64,000 nt of DNA from NCBI GenBank assembly GCA_948567375.1, contig OX419756.1, positions 67,496,552 through 67,560,551 on the forward strand, given 5' to 3'. Under the pieces are notes generated by a model. The model did no database searches. It was given only the letters and a program-made list of their open reading frames with translations, and was not told the origin of the DNA. This stretch comes from Lunularia cruciata (taxonomy: Eukaryota > Streptophyta > Marchantiopsida > Lunulariales > Lunulariaceae). The position numbers and the translations under genes are program-made. Shown in pieces: positions 1 to 10,176 of the stretch; position 1 is the first letter of the stretch, and each line of letters begins with the position of its first letter.

Positions 1-899
1 GCATCATGGATGCCGCATATACTCATCTCAGACCATGATCCTTACTTCACTAGAAAGTTTTGGCAAGCACTTTTCTAGATCCTCAGCACCAAGCTTGCTT
101 TGTCCACGGCCTATCATCCTCAAACTGATGGACAAACTGAACGTGAAAATTGCACCTTAGAAGATATGCTTTGTGCTTTTGTCAATATTCACCATACCAA
201 TTGGGATGAATTTCTTGCAACTACATAGTTTGCATACAATAATTCTATATAGGCAAGCACCAGATTCTCTCCTTTCTTTCTCAATTTTGGCCAAGACCCA
301 CTTGTTCCAGATTCCCTTCTTGCTCCTCCTCCATCTCATATCCCTCATACTTTTTCCTTCTTGACCACCATCTCCCAATTCGTGTAATAAGCCTAATCTC
401 ATCTCCTTGTTGCTCAAAATTGGCAAAAAAAACGGATCACCATTGTTGTGATCTCAGCTTTCAAGTTGGTGATGAGGTCATGCTCTCATCTAATAACCTC
501 CCTCTTCCACTTGATACCCAAGTTTGTAAGCTTGCTCCTAATTGGATAGGACCTTTTGATGTTATCCAAATTCTCTCTTTTGTTGCTTATTGACTTGCCT
601 TGCCTTGCCATATGCACATCCATCCTATCTTTCATGTTTCCAAGTTGAAACCCTCTGTTCCTAACCCATCTTCTTTTTCCACTTGAGTCCATCCTGCTCC
701 TCCTCCTATCCCTATTAATGATCATGAAGAGTACAAAGTTGATCATATACTTGCCCACCACCATGTCTAACATGATTGAGTACAAGGTCCTTTGGAAGGG
801 CTATCCTCTTCATGATGCCACATGGGAACCTCTTTCTCATCTCCAAAATGCACAATTGGCCATCCAGGAGTTCAAAGCTTCATTGGCAACGAGGACGTA
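1..899 (+). pseudogene. 3' end of Ty3/gypsy chromovirus pol: integrase and chromodomain
   Basis: The window opens inside an integrase core. The stretch around 95-150 reads as the usual Ty3/gypsy motif [10 protein letters not shown], which holds the last catalytic Glu. Downstream codons follow the integrase C-terminal region but switch frame several times and contain stops. Near the end, 720-895 encodes a chromodomain-like segment with YKVLWKGYP, ATWEP and a C-terminal helix ending QEFKA. A stop and a frame change fall in the middle of the chromodomain. Chromodomains at the integrase C-terminus define the chromovirus branch and are thought to steer insertion toward methylated histone tails. 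The copy is broken and cannot make a full protein. An LTR follows 22 bp after the stop, in the order expected for the 3' end of such an element. Confidence 0.85.
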
Positions 900-906
900 A
901 CCAACT

Positions 907-921
907 AGAGGTGGAGGAATA
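907..921 (+). other. Polypurine tract of the chromovirus
   Basis: A purine-rich run lies directly before the TG that opens the LTR at 922. This is where plus-strand DNA synthesis primes in LTR retrotransposons. It supports placing the LTR start here. Confidence 0.55.
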
Positions 922-1035
922 TGTAACAATATGGAGTTTAGCGACAAATTTAGTCAAGGTTAACAAAGTAGTGAATAGGCCAAATTAGCCTAGAATATTC
1001 TAGAAGTATCTAAGAAACTTCTTGGGAAGCCTCTC

Positions 1036-1197
1036 ACTAGCTTAGCTTGCATCCCAAGTAGATAGTTTCTAGAAGGAAGCTTCTAGAAGTTTCCTACCAA
1101 CTTAGCTTGCACGCCAAGTAGACGGCTTCAAGAAGGAAGCTTCTTGAGAAGCTTCCCAATTAACTTGGCTTGCACGCCAAGAAAGAAGCTCAAGGAA
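1036..1197 (+). repeat. Tandem repeats of about 60 bp in the LTR U3
   Basis: Three diverged units share a core reading CTTAGCTTGCA(C/T)(G/C)CCAAGTAGA followed by an AAGGAAGCTTCT block. They lie upstream of the TATA box, the usual place for LTR enhancer repeats. A regulatory role is inferred from position only. Confidence 0.6.
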
Positions 1198-1223
1198 GAT
1201 TCTCAAGGGCCTTCCATGCTCCC

Positions 1224-1231
1224 TATAAATA
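1224..1231 (+). promoter_or_regulatory. TATA box of the chromovirus LTR
   Basis: TATAAATA lies in the right place within the LTR, about 300 bp from its start and after the tandem repeats. It is the only good TATA match in the LTR. Confidence 0.5.
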
Positions 1232-1342
1232 CAAGAGCCAAAGTTTATGCTAGGCATTTGGGGTTTTCCTTCATTCAAGTGTCCCAATGTGAGCTTCTAT
1301 TCTCCTATTTCTTCCTTTGGTCTTGGTCTATCTTTTACATAT

Positions 1343-1740
1343 GGACATGGTGTTTGACACATTTGTCAAGGAGTATGCTAGAGTTTATCATATTAGATGC
1401 CAAGGGGTACCACTCTCACCGTCATACTTTGTACCATACTTTAGACATTGTGTGTCCATTACTCTATAGAGAGCACTAGTTGGTGCAATCCATAGGAAAG
1501 CAATCACTCTAGGTGATGCTTCTTTGGATGCTTCAATAGTTTGTAGACCTTACAACTTGCATGTAGCTTGGATATCTTAAGTGCAATAGGGTAGATTTCT
1601 CATATTGTTACTATTGGGGCCTAGCCCCATTTTACCTCTTTTGTCTCTCCCTTGTAAGGCTTGATAGGGTCTTCCCATCCTTCATGTGCTCTATGTGGTC
1701 ACCTTTTTCTCTTTGTGATAGCTAGGAGGATGGGAATACC
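1343..1740 (+). mobile_element. LINE 3'-end fragment
   Basis: This segment matches the last part of the LINE copies at 18.8-19.2 kb and 30.4-30.8 kb. It encodes the decayed C-terminus of the LINE polyprotein (motifs such as TLGDASLDA and RPY) followed by a pyrimidine-rich 3' untranslated part. It is truncated at its 5' side, as is common for LINE insertions. Confidence 0.7.
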
Positions 1741-2161
1741 CCCATCAAGCTATACAACAAAAAGCCATAGTGGTAAAATGTGCTAAACTATAAGTAAAAA
1801 ATAACACGTTCAATGCCATGTATGTTAGATTAGATGTGCTTGTGAATAAACGACCATCTTTAAGATGACCATGCATCAATACTCTTCAATACCATGTGTG
1901 TTAGATTGGATGCACATTTGAACAAATGACCATCTTTAACATTTGCATCCACGGAGAGCTATATGTATTTGGCATGTGAGTGTTTGGAAAAATAACTAAA
2001 AATTCCCACTCTAACTCAATTATTGAAATTCTCTTTGATGAGTTAAAGATATTTTCAATACTGAGATATTGGAAATTTTTCCTCCCCATCAAAAAAAGAA
2101 GGCCGAGATGACCTAAAATATAGTAATTATTAGGCTTGATGATGTTATTGATACTAAGAGC
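1741..2161. repeat. Non-coding stretch with a short direct repeat
   Basis: No gene is visible. Two copies of a block of about 55 bp that includes CCATGTATGTTAGATT and ACCATCTTTAA lie at about 1808-1862 and 1884-1940. The rest shows nothing recognisable. Confidence 0.45.
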
Positions 2162-2426
2162 AATTGGGCTTCCTCAATGTTAGAGATTTCCAAAGGAAAC
2201 ACTTGCTATGGTTAGGTAAGAGAAACATATATACTATTTAGCTTGAGCATGATTGCCCAATGTGAAGAAATCCTTTTGTTTGTGTAAAGTCCAAGCAATC
2301 TACATCTAAACATATTGTAGGTTCTGATATTGTTCTATTCTCTTGGTATGAATTTTAATTGCATATTTAATTGTTAGTCAAGATCTAAAATATCAACCAT
2401 CATGCTAAAATGTTTGAGATCATTTG

Positions 2427-2466
<40 letters not shown>

Positions 2467-3078
2467 TTTGGATATTTAATTTTGAGAAAAGAGTTGAGAA
2501 TTTTTTGACCAATAAATCTTTCAGGTGCAGACGGTAGTGCGTATTTACATCGCTATACAACATACATCGCTGTCAACATCATAGAACCACAACTCACACA
2601 TAAATCATACATAGACTCTAAAGTGCCACAATAATTGCTTATCACTCTCAACTCAACTCAACTCAGATCAATACTTGATCTGTCACTCTATAAACTGCCA
2701 ACAACTGGACACTGATTACAGTCAAGCCACACCCACTCAAGCATAGAGAATCCAGGTGACGCTCGCCGGCCTCTATCCACCATAGCCAAGAACTCAAAGG
2801 CTCAACATCAGAGAAGTGAGCTCTTTGGAGCTCACTTTGAAACTATACCCCTTGGACTTGAGCTAGCTCTGAAACCCTAACTGTCCCATTGACGGCACAC
2901 TTGACGGTGCAAACGGTGCAAAGTGACAGTGGGCCCCACCATGAAGTCAGTACCCCGAACATGAAATCTGCTCGTCGGAAAGTAGTCTCTACGAAACTAT
3001 TGAAATAACTCTAACTACTATCACTGGAACTCCAATGTTCGGGCATCTAGATGCGGTACTACAAATGGTGTGACAGTT
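2162..3078. repeat. Left copy of a 0.9-kb direct repeat at the ends of the PHD-finger element
   Basis: This block matches 10177-11093 in the same orientation over its whole length, including an (AT)n run and the junction to the LTR start at 2640. It combines about 440 bp of unidentified sequence with the first about 480 bp of the PHD-finger element's LTR (minus orientation). It looks like a segmental duplication of the 5' flank plus part of the LTR, not a clean LTR, because it lacks the LTR end found at 9712. Confidence 0.7.
2430..2462. repeat. (AT)n microsatellite
   Basis: About 15 AT dinucleotides in a row. A shorter run occurs at the matching place in the right copy of the direct repeat (about 10441-10465). 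Confidence 0.95.
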
Positions 3079-3182
3079 GTCATGCGTATATACATCGCTT
3101 TACAACATATATCGTTGTCAACATCATACACTATAGAAGCACAACTCACACATAAGTCATACATAGACTCTAAAGTGCCACA
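3075..3182 (-). repeat. Truncated 3' LTR of the PHD-finger element
   Basis: Read on the minus strand, TGTGGCAC starts directly after a G-rich polypurine tract at about 3183-3196. It then matches the first about 108 bp of the 5' LTR (10640 downward). It stops where the left direct-repeat block begins, so the rest of the 3' LTR is missing or rearranged. Confidence 0.65.
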
Positions 3183-3351
3183 ATCGCCCCCCTAGCTGGC
3201 GGTTAGGTCCCTCTAACTCCAGATAGCCACCTACTCTAAGTATATGGTGTACCCTCTAATGGGCAAAGATCAGGAGGCTGGGTGCTATGGAGCCCCATCG
3301 TTAGTCGCCCGTCTGCAATCTATACCATATAAAAAATGAACTAGCTATAGG

Positions 3352-4839
3352 TCAAGTACATCTAGGACATAACCATTGTCCTTGAGGAACCACCGTGAGG
3401 GGAGGAGTCATACATGCCATATGCCATCCTCTTGAACAGCTATCACACACTAACATAGTAGCAGCTCCACCAGAAGAGCCACATAACATACACCTCAAGC
3501 CCGCATGTACAAGTGCCAAGCTTGGGTCCATGGTACCATCAATTTTTGGGAGGTGGCATGGTGCACAATTGCACACATGATCCTTCCAACCAATACCATC
3601 ACGTCCTTCTAAAACAAGGACTCCAGATGGCAAAACCTCGCGCACTCTCAAGATAGTGCGGCTTGTAGAAATATCAAGTGTCGTTGGTGTTGTTTGCTGT
3701 ACATATACATAATCGCCTAGATGAAATTGATGGATCGAGGGTCTATAACCTCCTCCTCAAATGGTAGCATAGCATAAAGTATCTCTATGCTGAGCAATTG
3801 CCAAGTTCTCAAAGGCCATCAGCATCACTCTCTGAAAGATCTTTGCACGCTGAGAACATGCGCTCATCCATACATTGGGGTCATCCAAGTCCAAAACTAC
3901 AGGAGCATCTTGACAAATGGCTGCAGGTTAATCTGGATCTTGTCCATAGAGTACAAAGTATGGAGAGAAGGATGCTAAGGAGGCTTGCCGGCTGAACCGA
4001 TAGCCCATGGCCAACCAAGGTAATTGGAGATCCAAATCTCCCAAGTGGCCTCGCTGCAAACCATACTTTTGCAATCCTCTCTTCACCGTCTGAACCACTC
4101 TCTCTGCTAAGCCATCTACCTCAAGATCTCAAGATGTAGTACAATGATCAATCAAGGCCTTGTCACACAAGACCTGAAACTCCCCCAAGAACTCTGTACC
4201 CTGATCAGTCAAAACCTCAGTTGGTGCACCAAAATGACAAAGAACTCGATCCAAGAATGAGTAAGTTGTCCCTTCACTAGACTTGTCAAGAAGTGCCACC
4301 AACTCAATCCACTTGGAGAAGTGCTCCACCATCACCAAAACATACCGATGATGTCTCACAATCAGCGGTAAAGATCCGGCAAAGTCCAAACTCCAACGGT
4401 AACCCAATCCCATGATAGGTAATGGGTGTAACTATGGCGTAGGAGCATTGAATGATGCTCTAACTTGGTCATCAACCACACATCTGGCAACAAACTGTTT
4501 TACCTCGGTCTGCATATTGCGCCACCAATAATGACTTTGGAGTAAGCTATATGTACGCTTTACTCCAAAATTTCCTAGCTCCTCATGAGCATGACGGACC
4601 AACTGTGGTCTTTGGGATGGAAGTGGTACTACTTGCACTCTACCATCCTCCCATACACGCAAAAGGTGTCTACCCTCCAATCTGAACCGTCTAACTTGCT
4701 GAAGAACACGGTCTCTCTCCTTGGCCCCAACTGTGCCACCCACAACACCAGTGCAAAGATAGTCCATCACTAAGACATCATCATGAATTGTCTCGCTAAA
4801 CTGTACCAATATCTTCACTCTCTGGATCTGTGACCTCAA
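3352..4839 (-). pseudogene. Integrase with C-terminal PHD finger (Ty3/gypsy)
   Basis: The minus-strand reading starts with the zinc-binding HHCC-type N-domain (HEELGNFG near 4600, QSHYWWRNM, then CVVDDQ in which one Cys has become Asp). The catalytic core follows: WSLDFAG, TDQGTEF, and DGLAERVVQT with the final Glu near 4090. After a degenerate GPY-like strand region (ILRVREVLPSGVLVLEG), the protein ends in an intact PHD finger. In the last open segment (start at 3651) the ligands are C54, C57, C69, C72, H77, C80, C95 and C98, a full Cys4-His-Cys3 set with the usual Trp two residues before C95. PHD fingers read histone H3 tails; here the likely role is targeting integration (inference). Stops at several places make this a pseudogene. 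Confidence 0.85.
3355..3495 (-). other. PHD finger coding segment
   Basis: The eight zinc ligands are spaced C-x2-C-x11-C-x2-C-x4-H-x2-C-x14-C-x2-C, with the stop codon one residue after the last Cys. Every ligand and the conserved Trp are kept, although the rest of the element carries many stops. Confidence 0.85.
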
Positions 4840-6260
4840 TAACTCCTCTTGTATGCATTGAGAGAGATACCACCAAAGCCTCTACAAATATACACAGAAA
4901 GGCTGATGCATGCCAACCTGGCACCATCTCCTCATCTATCTCACCATGCCAACATGCTCCGGTCTGATCCTGCTGGTTGGGACATGGGTTTCTACTCAAC
5001 CCATCTGCATCATGGTTCACCATTCCAGGTCTGTGAACAATTGTGAAATCATACTCCTCTAAAATCAAAGCCCATTGTGCAAGCTTCCTTGAAAGCTTGT
5101 CGGAATCCATCAACCACTTCAGTGGCTGATGATCAGTGATGAGAGTGAAGGGGTTACCAAATAGGTAACATCGGAAATGTGCTACTGCCCAAACTGCTGC
5201 CAAGCACTCTCCCTCATATGAACTATACTTCACCTCTGCTGGATTGTTGGAGCGATTACCATAGGCCACCACAAACTCCTTCTCCTCATCATCATGTTGG
5301 ATGAGCACCCCTCCAAGCCCCAACAGACTCCAATCAGTATGAACCTGAAATGGTCATCCCCTGATTGGTCTCCTCAAAATAGGAGCAAATGTCAACCTCT
5401 CCTTGAGCTCTATAAAGCTCTCTCCTACTTATCTCCCCAACACCACTCCTGTGTAAGCTTGGTCAGCTTTGTCATGGCCTTGGCAATGGCACTAAATCCT
5501 CTAACATAGCGGCGATAGAAGTTCACCAACCCAAGGAATGCTCGCACTCTGCTCACATCCGTAGGTCAAGGAATATGTGCAATAGCCTCCACCTTGGTCT
5601 ACTGAACACCAAGTCCTCCGGGGTAGATAGTGTGATCCAAATACTTAACCTGCTCATGGAAGAACCTACACTTCCCAAGATGTAATTTGAGTCCATGAGA
5701 TCTCAACCTCTCAAACACCTCCAACAACTATCTCTCATGCTCCTCCACAGTAGTGCTATAAACCAAAATGTCATCAATATAGCACTGAGCAAAATCTAAT
5801 CAAGCTAGGATCCTATCCATAACCTTCTAGAACTCAGCAGGAACATTCTTTAACCCAAATGGTAAGAACCTCCAGTGATATAATGCATCCTTGCCGTGAG
5901 GATCAATAGCCCAAAATGCTATCTTAGACTTATCCTCCTCCCTGATTGACAATTGATGATATCCCGCTCAAAGATCCAAAGTACTGAAGACCTTTGCATG
6001 CCCAATCGCATCAAAAATCTCTTCCGGTGTAGGCATGGCATACCGATCAGCCCTGGTCTATCGGTTCATAGGACGATAATCTCCACACATCCGCCTATTT
6101 GTATAGTTTCCATGCATATCCTTCTTGGCTGGCATCACTGTCGTTGATGTATACTCTCTATGTGAAATCTCCACCAAACCAGCCTCAAAAAGGTCACTAC
6201 TCCGGCTCTGAATCAATGTCCTCTCCATTTCACTATATTGATAAGGACGTTAGAAAACTG
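4840..6260 (-). pseudogene. Reverse transcriptase and RNase H of the PHD-finger element
   Basis: Reading downward from about 6250, the RT motifs appear in order: MPAKKDMHGNY, RMCGDYRPMN, FSTLDL, WRFLPFGLKN, then YIDDILVYS with the catalytic Asp pair near 5790. AFLGLVNFYRRYV follows. RNase H is best preserved at 4980-5323, with YEGECLAAVWAV, FTLITDHQPLKWL and DADGLSRNP. Several stops lie in the RT (for example after STLDL and in the thumb), so no enzyme is made. The upstream boundary is set by the end of the protease linker and the downstream one by the start of the integrase zinc domain. Confidence 0.85.
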
Positions 6261-6663
6261 ATGTGTCGCTAGTCAGCTCAATTTGTATACCAGGTCCCTT
6301 CAGAGCACCCAAATCCTTCATATTGAAGGCAAAACAACTTGTGTGGCTCCTCAAGAACCTCCAAACCCTCCGTCTTTCCTCTCTAGTAAGCTTGGGTCCA
6401 AGATCTAGCTCCCAAGTATCCTCTGTAACTGTAGTAGGAGTGGAAGATGTACTGATTGGCTGCTACACTAGGCCCTTGGGAGCAATAGTGTCATGCTCCC
6501 GACCACTAGAGGTCCCAACCTATGTGTGAAAAACTCCCTCCACTCTGGTTGCAAGCTCCACACGTCCTCTAGCTGCATCCCATGTGGACCAATGGTGTAA
6601 TCCAAGTAGCCCACGCTCACCTGGATGGACTCCAAGTAGACCACTCTCCAAGTAGATCCCGGA

Positions 6664-7050
6664 CTATACTGAGCCAAGACTGCCACTACTGAAGCATACT
6701 GGTAGGCGACATACCCATCCCTCACCAGACTGCCAACTAGGTCTATAAGAGGCTGTCTCCTCCCAATAGTCAATGTTGAAACCCATGGGATATAACATTG
6801 CTCCCCCAACTAGCACATCATATGACTCAGCTATTGTTGCAATAGCCTGAGCTCTCACCACCGAGCTATCAGTCGGATGACCAGGCTGAACTTGGACAAC
6901 AAGCTCCCCACGTGTGATGTATTGTGTCAAACCACCACCTAGAGATGTTTGGATCTGAAATGGACACCTCTCCACATCGGTCTTCCGTAACTCTAGACCA
7001 ACAACTACAGCCTTCCCCAACATAAGGGGTTGCGCACCATATTCTAACAA
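6664..7050 (-). pseudogene. Retropepsin-like protease region of the PHD-finger element
   Basis: An open minus-strand segment contains LEYGAQPLMLGK, which matches the active-site turn of retropepsins (normally D-S/T-G). The catalytic Asp is replaced by Glu and the Ser by Tyr. A later DVLVGGAMLYPMGF resembles the flap and C-terminal part. It lies between the zinc-knuckle region and RT, as expected. The altered active site suggests loss of function. Confidence 0.6.
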
Positions 7051-7899
7051 GACTCTTTGTGGTGTCTAGACCTTCCATAAAGGTCCCACCAAACAAAAAA
7101 ACCCCCTCTGGTTATCCAATAGGACAACACCAAGTGTGAACCATGCTCTCTCAAAGGCCTGTCTAGTTGGCAACTCCTCCAGTCTAGTCGTTGTTGCATG
7201 CCATAAACCACTGGTTGCTGAACGGATCCCATGCTCCTCAACCAAGTCAGCTCCACTACCAACCACCTTTGCTCTAGTAGTAGGAATTGCACCATCCCTA
7301 CTCTCACACAACATGGCAGCCAACCGGAACATTGGGGCTGGGTCAACTCCCAATGTAAACATGTCACTGGCTGAAAAAAAGGATGCCGCATAATCAGCTG
7401 AGCCGCCCCCAACATCATGCTAGACTCAGTCTGTGTAGTAGTAGATGGCTGACTAGCAGGTAGTCCATCATGTACTCCATCACCACCTACCACACCTGCA
7501 CTAGGACATCTAGGAACCATGGATGTCATCTGCAATGCCTCAGCTAGCGTGAAAGATTTGGGAAGTCTGACTTGTCTCCCAACCTCTCCTCTTTGTGGGT
7601 CCAACTCCATTGATGCTCCTCTAGGCTCTGGAGCACTTACTGCACTCCTAGCCACTACTACAGATGCATCCACTTGTGCTGCTCCTCACATGAAGTCCAA
7701 AGCATCTCTATCACCAGCATATGAGGTGGAAGCCTCAGCACCCAAATCTGATCTCCTCTGAGCAATAGCCATACTAGCCAATCTCTGCTCCAACTGCTCA
7801 ATCCGAGTAGCCATAGCTATGTTAGAAGTAAGGGCAGGTACTGCACCCTCTACCACCACCTTTACCACCTTGTCCTCCATGAACTGGAGCTCCTCTACT

Positions 7900-8100
7900 A
7901 CCTGCCATAGCAACCCTACCACTCTATAACTCCAAGTGTAGGTCAAAACACTGATCACTGGTATGACCAAATCGGTGGCAATGCTCACACTACCTCTGTG
8001 CTGACTGTGATGCACCCGAGGTATCAAGTGCACTGCCATGAGTACACTCTCTCCGATGGTGAGGTCCACCACAAGTCCAACAAGCAACACCACCACTCAC
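7900..8100 (-). other. Paired CCHC-type zinc knuckles of gag
   Basis: One minus-strand frame reads CWTCGGPHHRREC (an irregular knuckle) followed by CEHCHRFGHTSDQC, a clean C-x2-C-x4-H-x4-C knuckle. Such motifs bind RNA in the gag nucleocapsid part. A stop lies between them. Confidence 0.6.
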
Positions 8101-8217
8101 TGGCTGCTACTGACCCAAAAATGAGGGTAAGGGTCTAACTCCACTAGGCCCTCCACTTGCTCCATAGGATCTGGGCTGTCCACCCTATCCTCAAAAACCA
8201 ACTGGGCCTGGTGCACT

Positions 8218-9210
8218 CTACTGCACTCTAGAAGAAGTCACAGTTGTGGATGAGGTCTCCCTACCAAATCCAGATGTCACCACTCTCTCCTCTGCCATGT
8301 TGAGCTCAATACGCTCAGCCAAACCAAAGACCACTGCCAAAGTAGGCAAAGTAGCCTGTAACAATGTAGCATCACGAACTCTACGTTGCAACTCCCTGTC
8401 TAATATCCCATACCAAAATTGGACTGCTTGGGCCTCAGTAACTCCTTGAGTGAAACTGATCAGCCACCTCATGCGAGTGTATGCCTCATGTAGGCTCTCT
8501 CCAGCCTTCCGCTGGAACTCCTGCAAGCTCCTCAGCTTGTCAGTCCACACTCCCCGGTAGTTCTACCTCAAACATAGGAAGAACTCCACCATGGGGTTAA
8601 ACCCCGATACCACACCACCTCCTGTAGCGGTACCTCCAATCGTAGTAGCACTATCTCCAACTAGTGCACCTCTACTAGCTCCACCCACACTCTCAAGCTA
8701 GAACTCGTAGGTACAGCCAATCTACTCCTGGCCATTGAATCGGAAGTGATAGAGACATAGTTCGAAGACCAATACTGTCTCCATAACTTGATCTCCTCCA
8801 AATGAGCTCTCTTGAACTCATGGTAGTCATCCCTTGGTGGACCCTTCAAGTGCTGAAACAACCCCTTCCATGCCATGAAGGGTGTGAACAAAGTCAGGTT
8901 CCACATCTACTGTAGATCACACCAACTATCAAACTCATGGATGAAGTCATCCAACTCAATAGTACCCACTATACCAGAGTAACGCCTACGGCCTTTGGAG
9001 GCCCCATAAATCTTGTCCATGTCCCACAACAACGATGCGGATACACCAAGTGCACTCTCAACTAAATCAGCTCTTGTGTCAAACTCCCAACTTAGAGTCA
9101 ATCTACTCCCTCATTGGGACCTGAGATACAGGCTGATACCGAGCACTACTCCGAGTAAACCCACTGCGTATTGTAGGGCTAACTCCTCTGGAATCTCCAA
9201 AGAACTCCAT
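8218..9210 (-). pseudogene. gag of the PHD-finger element
   Basis: The first plausible start is the ATG near 9210, after the primer-binding site. The reading then changes frame repeatedly and contains stops. The clearest part, 8218-8550, matches the retrotransposon gag capsid fold: LRSLQEFQRKAGESLHEAY, followed by MRWLISF and VQFWYGILDRELQRRV. The order gag then knuckles then protease fits the element. It is decayed beyond expression. Confidence 0.7.
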
Positions 9211-9232
9211 CGTGACAAAGTAACCACAATAT

Positions 9233-9378
9233 CAAACCCGAACCACCAATTGCAACCACAAGTCGCAACCGCAAGTGCCCCACCAAGTGCCAACACCACC
9301 ACGTAAACAGCAAACCCAAACCACCAACTGCAACCACAAGTCGCAACTGCAAGTGCCCCACCAAGTGCCAACACCAAC
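9233..9378. repeat. Two-copy tandem repeat of about 73 bp
   Basis: Two near-identical units share AACCACCAA(T/C)TGCAACCACA and CAAGTGCCCCACCAAGTGCC. They lie in the leader between the primer-binding site and gag. The unit reads open on the minus strand as Gly/Ala/Trp-rich sequence, but nothing suggests it is translated. Confidence 0.85.
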
Positions 9379-9687
9379 TAAGCACCACCCACTAATGTTA
9401 CTCTAACCGAGATAACTACACTAGGAGAAAGGGCAACCTATAACCTGCCATCATAACACGCACTCTCATGATCTATAGGTCATCACTTCCTGCCTCACCA
9501 AAGAGAAACAAAGGTAGTCTGACTGGTCATCACTCCAGTCTCACCACCGAGAGCACACCAAAGCACTAGCGCTCAAAAGTCAGGGCACCTCACACAAACG
9601 TGGTGCACAAACAGGAAGTAGAGAATGGAGGGATCCAATCACAAGAAATCTAAACAAAAACCCTCCATCTCATAACACAACACGGGA

Positions 9688-9702
9688 CTGACTCTGCCAC
9701 CA
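9688..9702 (-). other. Primer-binding site (initiator-Met-tRNA-like)
   Basis: On the minus strand TGGTGGCAGAGTCAG lies nine bases after the LTR end. It resembles the common plant TGGTATCAGAGCCAG site complementary to initiator Met tRNA, with three mismatches. Confidence 0.6.
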
Positions 9703-9835
9703 TTTGGCATTTGACATAAGAGAAGTTTGTATCTAAGTTCTAAGCTACCAGGATCATCAAGAATGGGATCAAACTGCCTCTCCTAGCCAAAGCTACATGT
9801 GTATAGATAATAGTGGCACAGTCATTAGGACAACA

Positions 9836-9925
9836 AGTGAGGGTGGACCAGTTGGCCAAGGCACCAGTCTAGGAACAAGAGATCTAGGGGTCAAACCCTA
9901 TTGCGCACAATCTAGCAGGAAAGGC
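9836..9925 (+). repeat. tRNA-derived SINE-like head (pol III A/B boxes)
   Basis: The stretch reads like a degraded tRNA: a GACCAGTTGGCCAAGG box resembling the A box, and about 45 bases later AGGGGTCAAACCCT resembling the T-arm B box, with self-complementary ends. It lies inside the LTR on the opposite strand. It could be an inserted SINE or a chance resemblance. No tail or target duplication is clear. Confidence 0.35.
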
Positions 9926-10075
9926 AGATTTTGCCAACCAATGACCAAGATCTACTCTAAACTAGCTAGCCTCATGCCAGCAAGTTGGCCTTTGTAGGCT
10001 CTCATAGCCCACAGCCCTGTGCCTCTAAATGCCAAAATTCAGCCAAATGAGGCCTTTCTTGTTGCCACTTCAAAC

Positions 10076-10155
10076 CTCTTCCAAAATTGGCAAAACTTCT
10101 CCAAATCTGCAAAAGTCCTCCAAATTAGCAAAACTCCTCCAAATCTGGCCAAAAG
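10076..10155. repeat. 20-bp tandem repeat, four units
   Basis: Units of the form CTCCAAAT(T/C)(A/T)GCAAAACT follow one another with small changes, within the LTR. A similar half unit sits at about 10030. Confidence 0.7.
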
Positions 10156-10176
10156 CTGACGTAAATCCCAACCAAA

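Larger units (their letters stand above)
922..1342 (+). repeat. 3' LTR of the chromovirus, truncated
   Basis: The LTR begins TGTAACA just after the polypurine tract and holds a TATA box near 1224-1231. It lacks a recognisable CA end: at about 1343 the sequence changes abruptly into a LINE 3' end seen elsewhere in the window. The right boundary is therefore a junction, not a true LTR end. No second copy is in the window, because the element's 5' part lies beyond the left edge. Confidence 0.6.
3183..9711 (-). mobile_element. Decayed Ty3/gypsy element with a PHD-finger integrase
   Basis: This is the internal region of one minus-strand element in the order primer-binding site, gag, zinc knuckles, protease, RT, RNase H, integrase, PHD finger, polypurine tract. 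The 5' LTR lies at 9712-10640 and a stub of the 3' LTR at 3075-3182. All domains are recognisable, but each is interrupted by stops or frame changes, so the copy is old and inactive. The RT carries YIDD. No chromodomain is present; a PHD finger occupies that place at the C-terminus. Retrotransposon identity is certain. The lineage within Ty3/gypsy is not resolved from motifs alone. Confidence 0.9.

Noticed and set aside
2430-2462. (AT)n run as a replication origin or DNA-unwinding element
   Set aside because: It is a simple microsatellite inside a duplicated repeat, with no other origin features.
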